DNA of 64,000 bases from Microcoleus sp. FACHB-61 (GTDB taxonomy: Bacteria; Cyanobacteriota; Cyanobacteriia; Cyanobacteriales; Microcoleaceae), in NCBI GenBank assembly GCA_014695295.1, contig JACJNY010000049.1, positions 1 to 64,000 of the forward strand, given 5' to 3'. The notes beneath the pieces are model-generated. The model saw nothing but the letters and a program-made list of their open reading frames with translations, was not told the origin of the DNA and made no database searches. Positions 9,628 through 19,384 of the stretch are shown here, in pieces. The position numbers and the translations under genes are program-made. The first letter of the stretch is position 1. Each line of letters begins with the position of its first letter.

Positions 9628-12600
9628 ATGAAATTTGATTTACCAATAGTTGTGTTAATTGGGACCTTGATTTTAGTTTTGCTGCTTATTTTTGTCGTAT
9701 ATCTCGCACAAGTTAGTTATCGCGAAATCCATCAATTTAAAAAAGCAAATCGCCAGTTGCAATGGGAAATTTACCAGCGACAACAGGCAGAAATTGCGCT
9801 CGCTCGACTAGCTGCGATCGTTGAATCTTCGGAAGATGCCATTATCAGCACAGATTTAGAGGGTGTAGTTAAAAGTTGGAATCTAGGAGCAGAAACAATT
9901 TTTGGCTATACAGCAGTCGAAATAGTAGGGGAATCAGGGACAAAACTGATTCCCGCAGACTATCAAGATGAGGAAAACGAAGTTCTCACCAAAATCCAGC
10001 GAGGAGAACGCATCGAACACTACGATACAAAGAGGCTGAGGAAAGATGGAACATTAATCGATGTGTCGATGAGTGTGTCCCCCATTAAAGACGATACAGG
10101 GAATATAATTGGAGCCTCAAAGATTGCCCGGAATATTGCTGACCGCAAACAAGCAGAAGCAGCACTACGTGAAAGTGAAGAACGCTGGGAACTGTCTGTA
10201 CGCGGGAATAATGACGGCATTTGGGATTGGAATGTTCAAACCAACGACATCTTCTTGTCTAGTCGCTCGAAGGAAATCATGGGCTATGAAGACCACGAAA
10301 TCCAAAACATTGTAGACGCATGGGCTAATCTGGTACATCCCGATGATTTGGGATGGGTGATGCAAGCCATTCAAGACCATTTTGCCAAGAAAACTCCTTT
10401 CTATATCACAGAACATCGCATTCGCTGCAAAGATGGTTCCTACAAATGGATCTTGGCTCGCGGTCAGGCACTTTGGGATGATGCAGGTAACGTAATTCGG
10501 ATGGCTGGCTCTCACACCGACATTACGGAGCGCAAGCAAGCTGAAGTTGCTTTACAGGTAAGCGAAACCAGATATCGGCAATTGATCGATAACTTAAATG
10601 CGGGTTTTGTAATTCATGCGACAGATACCAGCATCGAATTATGTAATCAAACGGCTTGTGAATTACTAGGGCTTTCAATGGATCAAATGCTGGGAATAAC
10701 CCAGTGCTCTCCGGCATGGCATTTTGTGCGGGAAGATGGCAGCGTTATGCCCCTAGAGGAATATCCCGTGAATCAGGTTTTATCCACTGGAAGTTCCCTC
10801 AAAAATTATGTTTCAGGAATTAAAAAAGGACTTGATAGTGTTGTTTGGGTATTAGTTAATGCCTACCCGGAGTTCGACAAAAACGGTCAGATCAAACAAG
10901 TTGTAGTTACGTTTATTGATATTAGTCAGCTCCAAAAAGTAGAGCTGGAAATCCAAAAAACTCGCATTTTTTTACAAGCACTGCTGGATAATTTACCGAT
11001 GGCGGTTTTTGTTAAGGACGCAGAGCCTAAACGATTTGGCGTATTTCAGTTTTGGAATAAAACCAGCGAACGGTTATTTGGCATCTGGGCCGAACAAGCG
11101 ATCGGCAAAAGTTGCTATGATTTTTTCCCAACAGAACAGGCTATCTTTTTCGATCAAAAGGATAGAGAAGCTTTTGAGAAAGGTAAGAGTGAGCATATTC
11201 TGGAAGAAGTCATTGACAGTCATAGTCTGGAAAAACGTTGGCTGCATACGGTGAAGATTCCCATTTACGACCAGCAGCATGAGTCCCAGTACCTACTTTG
11301 TTTGTCAGAAGATATCACCGATCGCAAACACGCAGAAGCAGAGCTTAGAGAAATGAGCGAGGTGATGAAAAATGCGGTGTCCGGCATTTCCAAACTGGAT
11401 GTACAAGGGCGTTACCTCTATGTGAATAAAGCTTATGCTGACATGACAGGCTATCAGCCAGAAGAAATGATGGGGATGTCCTGGGAAAAGACCGTAGATC
11501 CCGATGAGTTGGAAAAACTGGTTGCAGCCTATGGGCTGATGGTGCAAGAGGGCAGAGCTGAAGTTGAAACGAAAGGGGTTCGTAAAGATGGTTCGGTTTT
11601 TTACAAACAAGTTGTGATGATTTCAACTTACGACGAACAGCATCATTTTTTGGGGCATTACTGCTTCATGAAAGATATTAGCGATCGCAAAAAAGCCGAA
11701 CTTGCACTAGAACAGGAACTCCTGCGGAGTAAAACCTTCTTCAACACTTCGCTGGACGGTGTTGTTGTCATGGATCGGCTCGGAAAAGTTCTCCAAGCTA
11801 GCCCCAGTTTTGCGCGGATGCTGGGTTACACCCTGGAGGAAACTCTGAATCTTAATGTCTTTGATTGGGATGCTCAATGGACGAAGGAAGAACTACAAAT
11901 TATGTTCAAAAAAGGGCAAGCTCTTCCTCTGTTTGAGACGCGACATCGGCGTAAGGATGGTTCGGAGTATGACGTGGAAATTAGCTGGAGCCGGGTGGAA
12001 TTAGAAGGTGAGATTATGCACTTCTGTATCTGCAGGAATATCACCGAACGCAAACAAGCTGAAATCGAATTACAAATCTCTCAAGCGCGATTTGCTGGGA
12101 TTTTAGAGATTGCCAGCGATGCCATCATTTCTATCCATACCAATCAGCAAATTACTCTGTTTAACAAAGGAGCCGAACGAATTTTTGGTTACGCGGCTGA
12201 GGAAGTTTTAGGGAAACCCCTGGCGATGTTGATGCCCTCGCACCTTGCCGATGCTCACCATCATCACATCAGCGAGTATACCCACAATGCAGGCTCTGCA
12301 ATGCCAATAGCAGAGCGAGGAGCCATTTTTGGACGGCGCAAAGATGGCACAGAGTTTCCGGCAGAGGCTTCGATTTCCAAGATAGAGATCGACGGTGAAA
12401 TTATTTTTACTACCTTTCTGCGAGATATTACGGCTCGACAACAGGCAGAGGAAGCTCTGCGCTATCAGAAAGAGATGTTTCAAACAATCGTCGATCATAT
12501 TCCAGTAATGATTAGTTTGTTTAACGAGCAGGGTCAAATTGAATTGATCAACCCGGAATTAGAAAGAATTTTAGGTTGGTCGCTAGAAGATTGGCGGCAA

Positions 12601-14316
12601 AAAAATATCTTAGCTGAGTGTTATCCTGACCCGGTTTATTGCCAAAGTGTCTTAGAACATATGCTATCGGCAACCGGAAAGTGGAAGGATTTGACAACAC
12701 TGACGGCCACCGGACAGCAGTTAGAGACATCTTGGGTAAACGTGCCGCTTTCCAGCGGCTATTTTTTGGGGATTGGGCAAGATATTAGCGATCGCAAACA
12801 AAAAGAACTCGCACTGCAGCACGCAATGGAAGCTGCAGAAGCAGCGAACTTGGCGAAAAGTATCTTTCTAGCCAATATGAGCCACGAATTACGCACTCCA
12901 CTCAACGTGATTCTGGGATTTGCTCAGGTGATGGCCCATGACCCCTCCCTAACTCCCAACCAAAAACAAGACCTGCAAACGATTCGACGGAGTGGCGATC
13001 ACCTATTGAGTTTGATTAACGATGTGTTGGATCTGTCGAAAATTGAATCGGGACACTGTACAGTTGAAGAGAGCGGGTTTGACTTAATTGCGCTGCTGCA
13101 TTCCCTCCGAAATATGTTGGCAGAACGAGCAAGTTCTAAAGGACTTGACCTTTGTTTCGAGATTGCGCCAGAAGTTCCCCAATTTATGCTTGCCGATGCT
13201 CAAAAACTGCGCCAGGTTTTGCTCAATCTGCTGAGTAATGCCATCAAATTTACCGATCGGGGAAGCATTACTTTGCACCTCAGCATTGAGGCTTCCGGTA
13301 CAGGGGCATTAACCACAACTCGACCGATTCTCCAGTTTGTAGTCGCTGACACAGGTTTAGGGATTGCATCGACCGAACTCAATACCATCTTCGATGCGTT
13401 TGTGCAAGCCCAAGCGGGGAAGCGATCGACGTGCGGTACTGGGCTAGGTCTAACCATTAGCCGCAAATTGTTGGAACTCATGGGCGGAGAAATTTCTGTC
13501 AGCAGCACTCTGAGACAAGGGAGTACCTTCACCTTTACCCTTCCCGTTAGCCCAATCAGTGGAGTTAATGTTACACCTGAAGAGAATAATCGCCTCGTGA
13601 TTGGGCTGGCTCCCGGTCAACGGCATCATCGCATTTTGGTGGTTGACGATCAAGAAGAAAATCGCTTGCTAATGGTCAGATTACTGACACAATTAGGATT
13701 AGAAGTAAAAGAAGCTACCAACGGACAGGAAGCGGTGCAGATTTGGCAAGAATGGCAACCCGACCTAAGTTGGATGGACATTCGGATGCCAGTGTTAGAT
13801 GGATACGAAGCGACTAAGCAAATTCGGGCAATGGAAGGCGGGCAGAAAAGTATCATTGTTGCACTTACGGCCCAGGCTTCCCAGAGCGATCGCGCCCTCG
13901 CCATCGCTGCTGGCTGCAACGACTACATCAGCAAGCCCTTCCGGGAACAGACCTTATTTCTCAAGATGGCGGAATACCTCGGTTTAGAGTATGTATATCA
14001 GGAAGAGGAAACACAGAACGGGGAACGGGCAACAAATAGTTTTCCTTCTTACCTCTCTTCTGTTGCCTCTGGGGTTTCAGATTCCCTCGATCCAACCCTT
14101 CTGGCGACATTACCAAAAGTATGGGTGGTTGAGTTGGAAGATGCTGCTTTATGTGGAGATGATGTTGCGATCGTTGAACTGGTAGCTCAACTTTCCTCAG
14201 AACTCACTCAATTCGGTACTCATCTAACGGAACTCGCCAACGAGTATCAATTTGAAAAAATTCTTAATCTAATTCAAGGTAATTTCCTAAGTGGAATTCC
14301 TCCATTGGATTTATAA
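9628..14316 (+). CDS. Multi-PAS hybrid histidine kinase (1562 aa), lacking its CHASE domain
   Basis: This is a membrane-associated hybrid sensor kinase. From ATG 9628 it begins with one TM helix (about residues 4-30), then about eight PAS domains with PAC motifs between residues 40 and 1070. HisKA follows with MSHELRTPLN (His1086), then the HATPase domain (N box LLSNAIKFTDRG, GTGLGLTISRKLL), a REC domain whose phosphoacceptor is Asp1384 in WMDIRMP, and a C-terminal helical tail. The sequence directly upstream is an in-frame but stop-ridden CHASE sensor, so this is the surviving intracellular part. The segment after REC contains a GGGGAACGGGCAAC stretch that resembles spacer repeat DNA. It heads a same-strand row with a phytochrome kinase and a diguanylate cyclase, suggesting joint signalling to c-di-GMP. 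Whether it is expressed after losing its original start is unknown. Confidence 0.85.
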   Translation: MKFDLPIVVLIGTLILVLLLIFVVYLAQVSYREIHQFKKANRQLQWEIYQRQQAEIALARLAAIVESSEDAIISTDLEGVVKSWNLGAETIFGYTAVEIVGESGTKLIPADYQDEENEVLTKIQRGERIEHYDTKRLRKDGTLIDVSMSVSPIKDDTGNIIGASKIARNIADRKQAEAALRESEERWELSVRGNNDGIWDWNVQTNDIFLSSRSKEIMGYEDHEIQNIVDAWANLVHPDDLGWVMQAIQDHFAKKTPFYITEHRIRCKDGSYKWILARGQALWDDAGNVIRMAGSHTDITERKQAEVALQVSETRYRQLIDNLNAGFVIHATDTSIELCNQTACELLGLSMDQMLGITQCSPAWHFVREDGSVMPLEEYPVNQVLSTGSSLKNYVSGIKKGLDSVVWVLVNAYPEFDKNGQIKQVVVTFIDISQLQKVELEIQKTRIFLQALLDNLPMAVFVKDAEPKRFGVFQFWNKTSERLFGIWAEQAIGKSCYDFFPTEQAIFFDQKDREAFEKGKSEHILEEVIDSHSLEKRWLHTVKIPIYDQQHESQYLLCLSEDITDRKHAEAELREMSEVMKNAVSGISKLDVQGRYLYVNKAYADMTGYQPEEMMGMSWEKTVDPDELEKLVAAYGLMVQEGRAEVETKGVRKDGSVFYKQVVMISTYDEQHHFLGHYCFMKDISDRKKAELALEQELLRSKTFFNTSLDGVVVMDRLGKVLQASPSFARMLGYTLEETLNLNVFDWDAQWTKEELQIMFKKGQALPLFETRHRRKDGSEYDVEISWSRVELEGEIMHFCICRNITERKQAEIELQISQARFAGILEIASDAIISIHTNQQITLFNKGAERIFGYAAEEVLGKPLAMLMPSHLADAHHHHISEYTHNAGSAMPIAERGAIFGRRKDGTEFPAEASISKIEIDGEIIFTTFLRDITARQQAEEALRYQKEMFQTIVDHIPVMISLFNEQGQIELINPELERILGWSLEDWRQKNILAECYPDPVYCQSVLEHMLSATGKWKDLTTLTATGQQLETSWVNVPLSSGYFLGIGQDISDRKQKELALQHAMEAAEAANLAKSIFLANMSHELRTPLNVILGFAQVMAHDPSLTPNQKQDLQTIRRSGDHLLSLINDVLDLSKIESGHCTVEESGFDLIALLHSLRNMLAERASSKGLDLCFEIAPEVPQFMLADAQKLRQVLLNLLSNAIKFTDRGSITLHLSIEASGTGALTTTRPILQFVVADTGLGIASTELNTIFDAFVQAQAGKRSTCGTGLGLTISRKLLELMGGEISVSSTLRQGSTFTFTLPVSPISGVNVTPEENNRLVIGLAPGQRHHRILVVDDQEENRLLMVRLLTQLGLEVKEATNGQEAVQIWQEWQPDLSWMDIRMPVLDGYEATKQIRAMEGGQKSIIVALTAQASQSDRALAIAAGCNDYISKPFREQTLFLKMAEYLGLEYVYQEEETQNGERATNSFPSYLSSVASGVSDSLDPTLLATLPKVWVVELEDAALCGDDVAIVELVAQLSSELTQFGTHLTELANEYQFEKILNLIQGNFLSGIPPLDL

Positions 14317-14441
14317 GCTGTTCAGCAGTTAAACGTTTGATTGGGACTAGGAAATTAGGAACAGCGAACAAGAAGAAAATCTAATTTTTGGTACTTCTTG
14401 AACAAATCTCCTTAATTTTTATTGATAATTACTGACATAAA

Positions 14442-17400
14442 ATGCCTCATAACGTTAGCAAAATATCCCAACTCACTCCTTTTGAGTTAACAAGTTTAGA
14501 GGAATGCACCGAAGAATCAGTGTATGCTCCCGGTCATATTCAGCCACACGGAATCGTTTTATTGCTGCAAGGAACCGAACTCAATATTTTACAGGTCAGT
14601 GAAAATTTAGAACAGTTTTTTGGCATTTCGGCAGAACAATTGCTAGGTCAGCCATTGCAGCGGTTATTGGGTCACGATCAAGTACAAAGAATTGTCAGCT
14701 ATCTAACTCAAGAAACCCTAAAGATTTCTAATTCTTTCGATGTAAAAATACCTCTAAAAGACGGCGATTATCAAAGATTTAGAAGCACGCTGCATCAGCT
14801 ACCAGATGGGTTAATTCTGGAGCTAGAACCCCAATGGCCTCTTGAAAATAATCATTCAATCGATTTCTATCATCGTCTGCAAACAGTTATCCTCAACCTT
14901 CGCAGTGCGATCGGTCTTTCTGATTTAGCTCAAACCATTGCTAGAGAAGTCAAAGCCATGACCGGGTTCGATCGCGTGATGGTGTATCGCTTTGAAGCCG
15001 ACGATCATGGGGTAGTGATTGCCGAAGAGAAAGAAAGCTATCTAGAAAGCTACCTGGGATTGCATTACCCGGCGATCGATATTCCCGTACCCGCCCGCAA
15101 ATTGTTTTACCGCAACTGGGTGCGCCAAATTCCCAATATCAATTACACCCCGGCCCGCCTAATTCCCACCAACCATCCCCTAACCGATACACCCCAGGAT
15201 CTAAGTGCTTGTGTGTTAAGGGGAGTATCTCCCTACCACATTGAATATTTGCAGAATATGGGAGTTGCTGGGACACTGACAATTTCGTTAATTGACGATC
15301 GGCGCCTCTGGGGATTAATTGCCTGTCACCATTACAGCCCGCGAGTGCTAGATTGCGAAACTCGCAAAACCTGTGAATTTTTAGGACAATTTGCCTCGAT
15401 CGAACTGGTGCATCAGCAAGAGCGAGAATTGAACGTTTACCGATCGCAGGCGAAAAGCATTCAGGATCAACTTCAGCAGGCATTCCGGCGAGAGTCTAAT
15501 TTTATTGAACAGGTATTGACCGACAATGCTTCTCAATTGCTAGATTTAGTTAATGCTCAGGGAGCTGCAATTCTGCTCGATGGTCGTCTGAAATTGGTGG
15601 GTAAAACACCATCTGAAGCTGAGGTTGGCCAACTCGTGCAGTGGTTGCTGCAACAGAACAAAGAACGAGTGTTTGCAACAGCTTCTTTGTCTCAGTTGTA
15701 TCCCCAAGCGAAGCAATTCAAAGATCGAGCTAGCGGTATTTTAGCAATCTCAATCTTCCTGTGCTACGGCAAACAAAAGTCATACCACATCCTTTGGTTC
15801 CGACCCGAACAAATTCAAACCATAAACTGGGCAGGTAATCCACAGGATGCTGTGTCGATCGACGAAAGTGGAAAAATGCACCTGTGTCCCCGCCAATCCT
15901 TTGAACTGTGGCAAGAGACAGTGCGGGAGATGTCTTATCCGTGGCAGATTGCAGAGTTAGAAGCTGCCGCCGAAATGAGACATATCCTCATGCTGGCGGT
16001 GTTAGAATTTTCCCAAGCTGCCCTAGAACACGCTGCAGAAAGGGCAGCAATAGCCAACCGTGCCAAAAGCCAGTTCCTTGCGAACATGAGCCACGAGCTC
16101 AGAACGCCACTCAACGCCATTCTGGGATTTACCCAGCTTATGAACCGCAGCCCCGATATCCCAGAAGAATTTCAAGAGCATTTAGGGATCATTAGCCGTA
16201 GTGGAGAACACCTGCTGACATTGATCGACGATGTTTTGCAAATGTCTAGGATTGAAGCAGGGCAATTGCTACTGAGTAGAAGCTGTTTTAATCTGCATCG
16301 ACTGCTGGGTTCTATTAACGAGATGTTCTCCCTCAAAGCGCCTGAGAAAGGGTTATATCTGAGCAGCGAGTGGGATGCTACTGTCCCCCGTTATGTCTTT
16401 GGCGATCAAGCAAAACTTCGCCAAATCTTGATTAATCTGCTTGGGAACGCGATCAAATTTACAACAACAGGAAGCATAGTGCTGCGCGCACGAGCTTTTT
16501 CATCAAATGATATGGCATCCGGTACAAATTGCGATTGCGCCACTAATCCACTCGATATTCAACCCACTATTACTCTGTGTCTCGAAGTTGAGGATACCGG
16601 ATCTGGCATTTCTCCCTCAGATTTAGAATCAATTTTTGACGCCTTCATGCAAACGGATCGCGGCCGTCACGATCGAGGAACAGGTTTAGGGCTGTCTATC
16701 AGTCGTCAGTTTGCGCGTCTGATGGGAGGCGATATCACCGTGCGGAGCACCCTGGATCAAGGCTCGACTTTTACCTGTAAAGTCGTTTTGGAACTACCAA
16801 AGTCCCTTGATTTAGAGGAATCTGAAACTAGCGATCGGATTATCGGGCTCCAACCAGGGCAATCTATCTACCGAATTCTAGTAGCAGAAGACGTTCCAGA
16901 AAATCGGCAACTGCTGGTGACACTGCTGGAGTCAGTTGGGTTTGAGGTGTGTGCGGTGGAGAATGGGGCCGAGGCGATCGCCCGTTGGCAAACATGGCAC
17001 CCTGACCTGATTTTGATGGACATTCAAATGCCTGTAATGGATGGTTATGAAGCGACGAGACAGATTCGATCGCAACAGTCATCAGTCATTAGTCATGGGC
17101 CATCAGCAGACACGAGAGAGCAAATGTCACAGGACAACAGGCCAATGACACGCATCATTGCCCTAACTGCCTATGCTTTTGAAGACGATCGCACCGCCAG
17201 CCTGCAAGTCGGTTGCGATGACTACATGGCCAAGCCGTTTACTGAAGCCACACTTTTCGACAAAATAGCTCATCACTTGGGTGCCCGCTACTGCTACGCC
17301 AAAAAAGTTCCGCCAAAGTCATCAGCTTCGCCACCGAAGATATTCACTCCCGACTTGAAAGCCATGCCAAGCCAGTGGATTGCAGAAGTTCATGAAGCAG

Positions 17401-17564
17401 CACTCGATCTTAATGATAATCAGCTTTATGAACTAATCGCTCAAATTCCCAAAGAGAAACAAGATTTCATCGAGGCGATGACATCTCTGGTCGATAACTT
17501 TCAGCTTGAAGCGATCGCAAATCTCACCCAGAATAAGGAAGAAGACCATGACAACTCTATTTAA
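14442..17564 (+). CDS. Bacteriophytochrome-like hybrid histidine kinase
   Basis: This is a red/far-red photosensor kinase of 1040 residues with PAS-GAF-PHY-HisKA-HATPase-REC order. Cys22 lies nine residues before the Gly of APGHIQPHG, the position of the biliverdin-binding Cys in bacteriophytochromes. The GAF position used by plant/Cph1-type phytochromes is Tyr (SPYHIEYLQNMGV), so biliverdin attachment through Cys22 is expected. GAF also has PAIDIP (PxxDIP class), and the PHY tongue shows WFRPE and PRQSF. His551 is in MSHELRTPLN and Asp860 is the REC acceptor. Between the third helix of REC and the strand IIALTAYA there is an insertion of about 27 residues encoded partly by TCAGTCATTAGTCAT-type repeat DNA. 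The downstream response regulator overlaps its end by 17 bases, so the two are translationally linked. Confidence 0.9.
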   Translation: MPHNVSKISQLTPFELTSLEECTEESVYAPGHIQPHGIVLLLQGTELNILQVSENLEQFFGISAEQLLGQPLQRLLGHDQVQRIVSYLTQETLKISNSFDVKIPLKDGDYQRFRSTLHQLPDGLILELEPQWPLENNHSIDFYHRLQTVILNLRSAIGLSDLAQTIAREVKAMTGFDRVMVYRFEADDHGVVIAEEKESYLESYLGLHYPAIDIPVPARKLFYRNWVRQIPNINYTPARLIPTNHPLTDTPQDLSACVLRGVSPYHIEYLQNMGVAGTLTISLIDDRRLWGLIACHHYSPRVLDCETRKTCEFLGQFASIELVHQQERELNVYRSQAKSIQDQLQQAFRRESNFIEQVLTDNASQLLDLVNAQGAAILLDGRLKLVGKTPSEAEVGQLVQWLLQQNKERVFATASLSQLYPQAKQFKDRASGILAISIFLCYGKQKSYHILWFRPEQIQTINWAGNPQDAVSIDESGKMHLCPRQSFELWQETVREMSYPWQIAELEAAAEMRHILMLAVLEFSQAALEHAAERAAIANRAKSQFLANMSHELRTPLNAILGFTQLMNRSPDIPEEFQEHLGIISRSGEHLLTLIDDVLQMSRIEAGQLLLSRSCFNLHRLLGSINEMFSLKAPEKGLYLSSEWDATVPRYVFGDQAKLRQILINLLGNAIKFTTTGSIVLRARAFSSNDMASGTNCDCATNPLDIQPTITLCLEVEDTGSGISPSDLESIFDAFMQTDRGRHDRGTGLGLSISRQFARLMGGDITVRSTLDQGSTFTCKVVLELPKSLDLEESETSDRIIGLQPGQSIYRILVAEDVPENRQLLVTLLESVGFEVCAVENGAEAIARWQTWHPDLILMDIQMPVMDGYEATRQIRSQQSSVISHGPSADTREQMSQDNRPMTRIIALTAYAFEDDRTASLQVGCDDYMAKPFTEATLFDKIAHHLGARYCYAKKVPPKSSASPPKIFTPDLKAMPSQWIAEVHEAALDLNDNQLYELIAQIPKEKQDFIEAMTSLVDNFQLEAIANLTQNKEEDHDNSI
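17078..17098 (+). repeat. Heptamer-type repeat inside a REC coding region
   Basis: The run GTCATCAGTCATTAGTCAT within the phytochrome kinase matches the ATTAGTC/ATCAGTC heptamer repeats seen in spacers, for example at 56636-56700. It is translated as QQSSVISH in a surface loop of the receiver domain. Confidence 0.7.
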
Positions 17565-18510
17565 ACTTGCGGCCCAAACGAATATTCTTATCGTGGACGA
17601 TACCCCAAACAATCTGCGGTTGTTAGCCAAAATTCTAGAGTCACAGGGCTATATTGTCCGTAAAGCCCTCAACGGCAGAATGGCACTCCAAGGTGTTCAT
17701 CGCGACCCACCGACTCTGATTTTACTTGACATCAATATGCCGGACATGAATGGGTACGAAGTCTGCCAAAAGTTAAAAGAATCTGAAGCGAGCGCTCAGA
17801 TACCGGTTATTTTTCTCAGTGCGCTCGAAGGACTGGAAAACAAGGTACGAGCCTTTGAAGTGGGTGGTGTAGACTATATTACTAAACCCTTTCAAGAGCA
17901 GGAAGTGCTGATGCGAGTAAAAAATCAATTACTCATCCAACAGCAACGCCAACAACTGATCGAACAAAATCAACGTTTAGAACACGAAATCCAGGAACGT
18001 CTGAGGGCAGAAGCAGAAGTAAGACAGCTATCGGTGACCGATGAATTAACTGGATTATATAACCGGCGGGGCTTCTTTTTACTAGCAGAGCAACAACTAA
18101 AAATTGCTCGACGCACGCAAACATCTTATTTTATTTTGTTCGCTGACTTAGATGGTTTGAAAAAGATTAATGACACTTTAGGACACGAAATGGGAGACAG
18201 AGTAATCGTTGACGCAGCTCAAATATTGAAGCAAACCTTTCGTGATGCGGATATTGTGGCTCGACTGGGAGGAGATGAATTTGCTTTATTTATTCCTAGT
18301 TTTTCTGGTAATTCATCTGATAATTTTTATATGCGGCTCCAAGAAAACATAGATCGCTTTAATCAACAATCCGAGCGAGCTTATATATCAATAAGTCTGG
18401 GTGTGCAGTCGGGAGATTTAAATAATGAACTTTTATTAGAACAATTGGTAGCAAAGGCTGACAAGCTCATGTACGAACATAAACGCACCAAAGGCTGTTT
18501 AAATCGTTAA
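17548..18510 (+). CDS. REC-GGDEF response regulator (diguanylate cyclase)
   Basis: It makes the second messenger c-di-GMP from two GTP when its receiver is phosphorylated. I chose ATG 17548 (MTTLFKLAAQTN), giving 320 residues and a 17-base overlap with the upstream kinase; an earlier TTG would add 14 unlikely residues. REC spans about residues 8-125 with LLDINMPDMNGYE (acceptor Asp) and conserved Lys in ITKPF, followed by a coiled linker. GGDEF spans about 160-320 with DELTGLYNRRGFF, an intact GGDEF active site, and RDAD five residues before it, which fits the inhibitory I-site. The overlap suggests that the phytochrome kinase phosphorylates this protein, making light-dependent c-di-GMP synthesis plausible. 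Confidence 0.9.
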   Translation: MTTLFKLAAQTNILIVDDTPNNLRLLAKILESQGYIVRKALNGRMALQGVHRDPPTLILLDINMPDMNGYEVCQKLKESEASAQIPVIFLSALEGLENKVRAFEVGGVDYITKPFQEQEVLMRVKNQLLIQQQRQQLIEQNQRLEHEIQERLRAEAEVRQLSVTDELTGLYNRRGFFLLAEQQLKIARRTQTSYFILFADLDGLKKINDTLGHEMGDRVIVDAAQILKQTFRDADIVARLGGDEFALFIPSFSGNSSDNFYMRLQENIDRFNQQSERAYISISLGVQSGDLNNELLLEQLVAKADKLMYEHKRTKGCLNR

Positions 18511-18654
18511 CGGTTCTTTTGAGAACAGCGATATCGGATCGCAAGAAGCATTATTTATTAAACGTGAGATTAACTGAGAAAGAGTAAATTGAGAACAAGA
18601 TAGGGAAACAGCTTGAAGACTTTAGTCTCTCAGCCGGAAAACACCATTCAGTAC

Positions 18655-18738
18655 ACATCATCACACCTCAACCTGACAGGGTGGCAACCCCGTTAAAAGC
18701 CCTTCCTGTATTAGGTTAAGAGTGTGATAAAAAGATGT
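18655..18738. other. Long imperfect hairpin in the spacer after the diguanylate cyclase
   Basis: In the 347-base gap between the diguanylate cyclase and crcB, ATCACACCTCAACCT (from about 18659) pairs imperfectly with AGGTTAAGAGTGTGAT (ending 18728). The pairing is extended by ACATC/GATGT outside and GACAGG/CCTGTA inside. This could be a terminator-like structure or a small structured RNA. It does not match a riboswitch I know. The rest of the gap shows nothing coding. Confidence 0.35.
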
Positions 18739-18857
18739 CGTCGGTATTGTCCGCAAGCCCGCTCTCAAATCGACTGACTGATGGTGTATGGGTTGGGAGT
18801 TTGCCTAAAGTTGCATTATTTTTTTAAACTGCTATTATTTGCACAAACCGATTTTAT

Positions 18858-19256
18858 CTACTTGCCCGATCGCGCTAAAATGATGCCTAACTGAACAGCA
18901 ATTACTCCGAGTACGGCACTGCCTGCCCAGTAAAAAGCGGCGATGCTGTAAGATCGATCGCGCAACAAGACATTCGTCTCTAAACCGTAAGTTGAAAAAG
19001 TAGTATAAGCTCCCAAAAAGCCCGTTGCTACCATTAACCGCACTTCCGACGGCATAGCCGCCACCCGTTCAAAAGCGAGGGTGATAAAAAATCCCATAGC
19101 CAAGCAACCAGTGATGTTAATAAAAAAAGTTCCGTAGGGAAAAGCGGTACCGAAACGGTTGGCAAACCACAAGGTGATATAATATCTGCTCAAAGCGCCG
19201 GCAACGGCACCTAAACTAATTGCGATCGGGTGGCGGAGATTCGGGTGTTGCAGCAT
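18858..19256 (-). CDS. crcB: Fluoride exporter CrcB/Fluc
   Basis: Fluc proteins are small four-helix membrane channels that dimerise in antiparallel fashion and let fluoride leave the cell. The 132-residue protein has four hydrophobic helices and the family motifs [24 protein letters not shown] and [15 protein letters not shown], in which the Asn and the TTFS region line the pore. The length is typical for a single-chain copy. I looked for the fluoride riboswitch (crcB motif) in the 128 bases upstream and did not see it. The gene is divergent from the macro-domain gene. Confidence 0.93.
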   Translation of the reverse strand: MLQHPNLRHPIAISLGAVAGALSRYYITLWFANRFGTAFPYGTFFINITGCLAMGFFITLAFERVAAMPSEVRLMVATGFLGAYTTFSTYGLETNVLLRDRSYSIAAFYWAGSAVLGVIAVQLGIILARSGK

Positions 19257-19384
19257 ACAGCGATTTGAGATTTGCGAGTTGAAATTGAGAGGAATTTTAG
19301 ATTTAGTGCGCTCATGTCAAGTATTGTATGATTAAATTGGCGATCGCTCTGGCTGTTATTAATTAAAATCTGTAGAGAGTATTT

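Noticed and set aside
19257-19384. Search for a fluoride riboswitch before crcB
   Set aside because: The conserved pseudoknot sequences of the crcB motif are not visible in either orientation.
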